The notes beneath the pieces were generated by a model that worked only from the letters and a program-made list of their open reading frames with translations, was not told the origin of the DNA and searched no databases. A DNA stretch of 64,000 bases from Aristolochia californica (lineage: Eukaryota > Streptophyta > Magnoliopsida > Piperales > Aristolochiaceae), in NCBI GenBank assembly GCA_029961685.1, contig JARWKL010000002.1, positions 23,838,908 through 23,902,907 on the forward strand, given 5' to 3'. Position numbers and translations under genes: made by a program. Positions within the stretch are counted from its first letter, which is position 1, and each line of letters opens with the position of its first letter. Of this stretch, positions 63,701-64,000 are shown in pieces.

Positions 63701-64000
63701 GTGACTTGCATCCTCAACATGTTTCTGGCATGCATATCCACCACATTTAAAGCAAGTTAGGATAAGTTAGAAGTCCCTTCCCTATGAAATTCTACCAAGC
63801 TATTATTAGGAGTTGTACAAGTGGAATTTCCAAAACTTGGATAACAAAAACTTGGTGTTCATTTTTAATGCGTGAAATATTTGTCTTCACTTATATTTAT
63901 GATAGTTTTCAAATTTTTTTGCAGACATGAACTCTAAAATTTTCATTTTGTTGCGATCTATTTGCCTTATATATTTTTTGCTTACGAGACAAATGGGAGA
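60782..64000. repeat. Partial 9-unit HOR copy changing to a 4-unit repeat
   Basis: Landmarks fall at 60782 (X), 61275 (Y), 61784 (P), 62281 (Q), 62774 (R left, X right), 63267 (Y) and 63765 (P). At about 62,945 the R unit takes the X ending ('catttggttgcgagctattt'), skipping S, T, V and W. The sequence then repeats from the 60,970 position at +1,992 bp. The repeat runs off the window end. Confidence 0.85.
61591..61614. repeat. 12-bp tandem duplication
   Basis: 'aaaagaatctgt' occurs twice in direct succession. It accounts for most of the unusual 509-bp length of this monomer. Confidence 0.93.

Larger units (their letters stand above)
1..64000. repeat. Satellite DNA array filling the window
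   Basis: A single monomer family recurs from the first base to the last, always in the same orientation. Landmarks such as 'gcatgcatatccaccac', 'gttagaagtccctttcc' and 'gagagtgaaaactcaag' return every 458-464 bp up to about 47.6 kb, every 484-487 bp to about 52.1 kb, and mostly every 489-498 bp after that. No interval without these landmarks is long enough to hold a gene, transposon or unique spacer. Sequence is AT-rich with many A and T runs. This is a eukaryotic satellite; host and chromosomal position cannot be told from the sequence. Confidence 0.97.
52266..64000. repeat. Oldest-looking layer with ~494-bp monomers
   Basis: From 52,271 on the segment 'gttgcgatctatttgcc' replaces 'gttatgcc' (9 bp longer) in nearly every monomer, and the 25-bp segment remains. 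Landmark spacing is mostly 489-498 bp. The HindIII-bearing 'caagcttatta' becomes 'caagctatta' or similar in the monomers checked from 53.2 kb on. Deletions and partial monomers are more common than elsewhere. The array runs off the right edge. Confidence 0.93.

Noticed and set aside
1..64000. Numerous open reading frames of 60-115 codons on both strands
   Set aside because: They recur with the repeat period, occur in several frames over the same bases, end within one or two monomers, contain no recognisable domain, and are broken by indels between monomers. None is reported as a gene.
1..64000. Array of transposon-derived repeats (LTR, Helitron or MITE origin)
   Set aside because: I saw no terminal repeats, target-site duplications, or polymerase, integrase or transposase coding remnants in any monomer class.
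1..64000. An undescribed functional gene system
   Set aside because: No coding or structured-RNA signal was found. The notable content is the evolutionary structure of the satellite itself.

Overview
The whole 64 kb window is one AT-rich satellite DNA array. I found no credible protein-coding gene, RNA gene, mobile element, CRISPR array or single-copy spacer. Every stretch aligns to one monomer of about 460-495 bp, always in the same orientation. This organisation (tandem monomers, higher-order repeats, a gradient of divergence) is that of a eukaryotic, centromere- or heterochromatin-type satellite. I cannot name the species from sequence alone. No telomere repeat and no obvious CENP-B-box-like site was seen.

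Layout. (1) 1 to about 38,300: nearly identical copies of a 7,196-7,197 bp higher-order repeat (HOR) made of 16 units: 15 full monomers of about 462 bp (one carrying a 32-bp internal duplication) and one truncated 238-bp monomer. Copies start at 1, 7198, 14394, 21826, 27142 and 34337. Copy 3 has a 237-bp insertion, copy 4 lacks exactly four units, and copy 6 breaks off in unit 10. (2) About 38,300 to 47,630: the same monomer family (458-464 bp), clearly diverged and not homogenised. The part from 41,038 to 47,498 is a complete 14-unit, 6.46-kb relative of the modern HOR. It still has the full-length form of the truncated unit, lacks the 32-bp duplication, and lacks two of the extra units. (3) About 47,630 to 52,265: monomers of about 485 bp with a 25-bp segment absent from regions 1 and 2. 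(4) About 52,266 to 64,000: monomers of about 494 bp with a further 9 bp. These form an old, eroded 9-unit HOR of about 4.43 kb that collapses near the right end into a 4-unit, 1,992-bp repeat.

Read together, the window looks like a slice from the homogenised core of a satellite (left) to older layers (right). The monomer appears to have shortened stepwise, about 494 to 485 to 462 bp. The direction of change is inference; the structures are visible directly. Unit boundaries use the recurring 'tctgaaaa' landmark as an arbitrary phase. The 60-115 aa open frames across the window are by-products of the repeat and are not annotated as genes.
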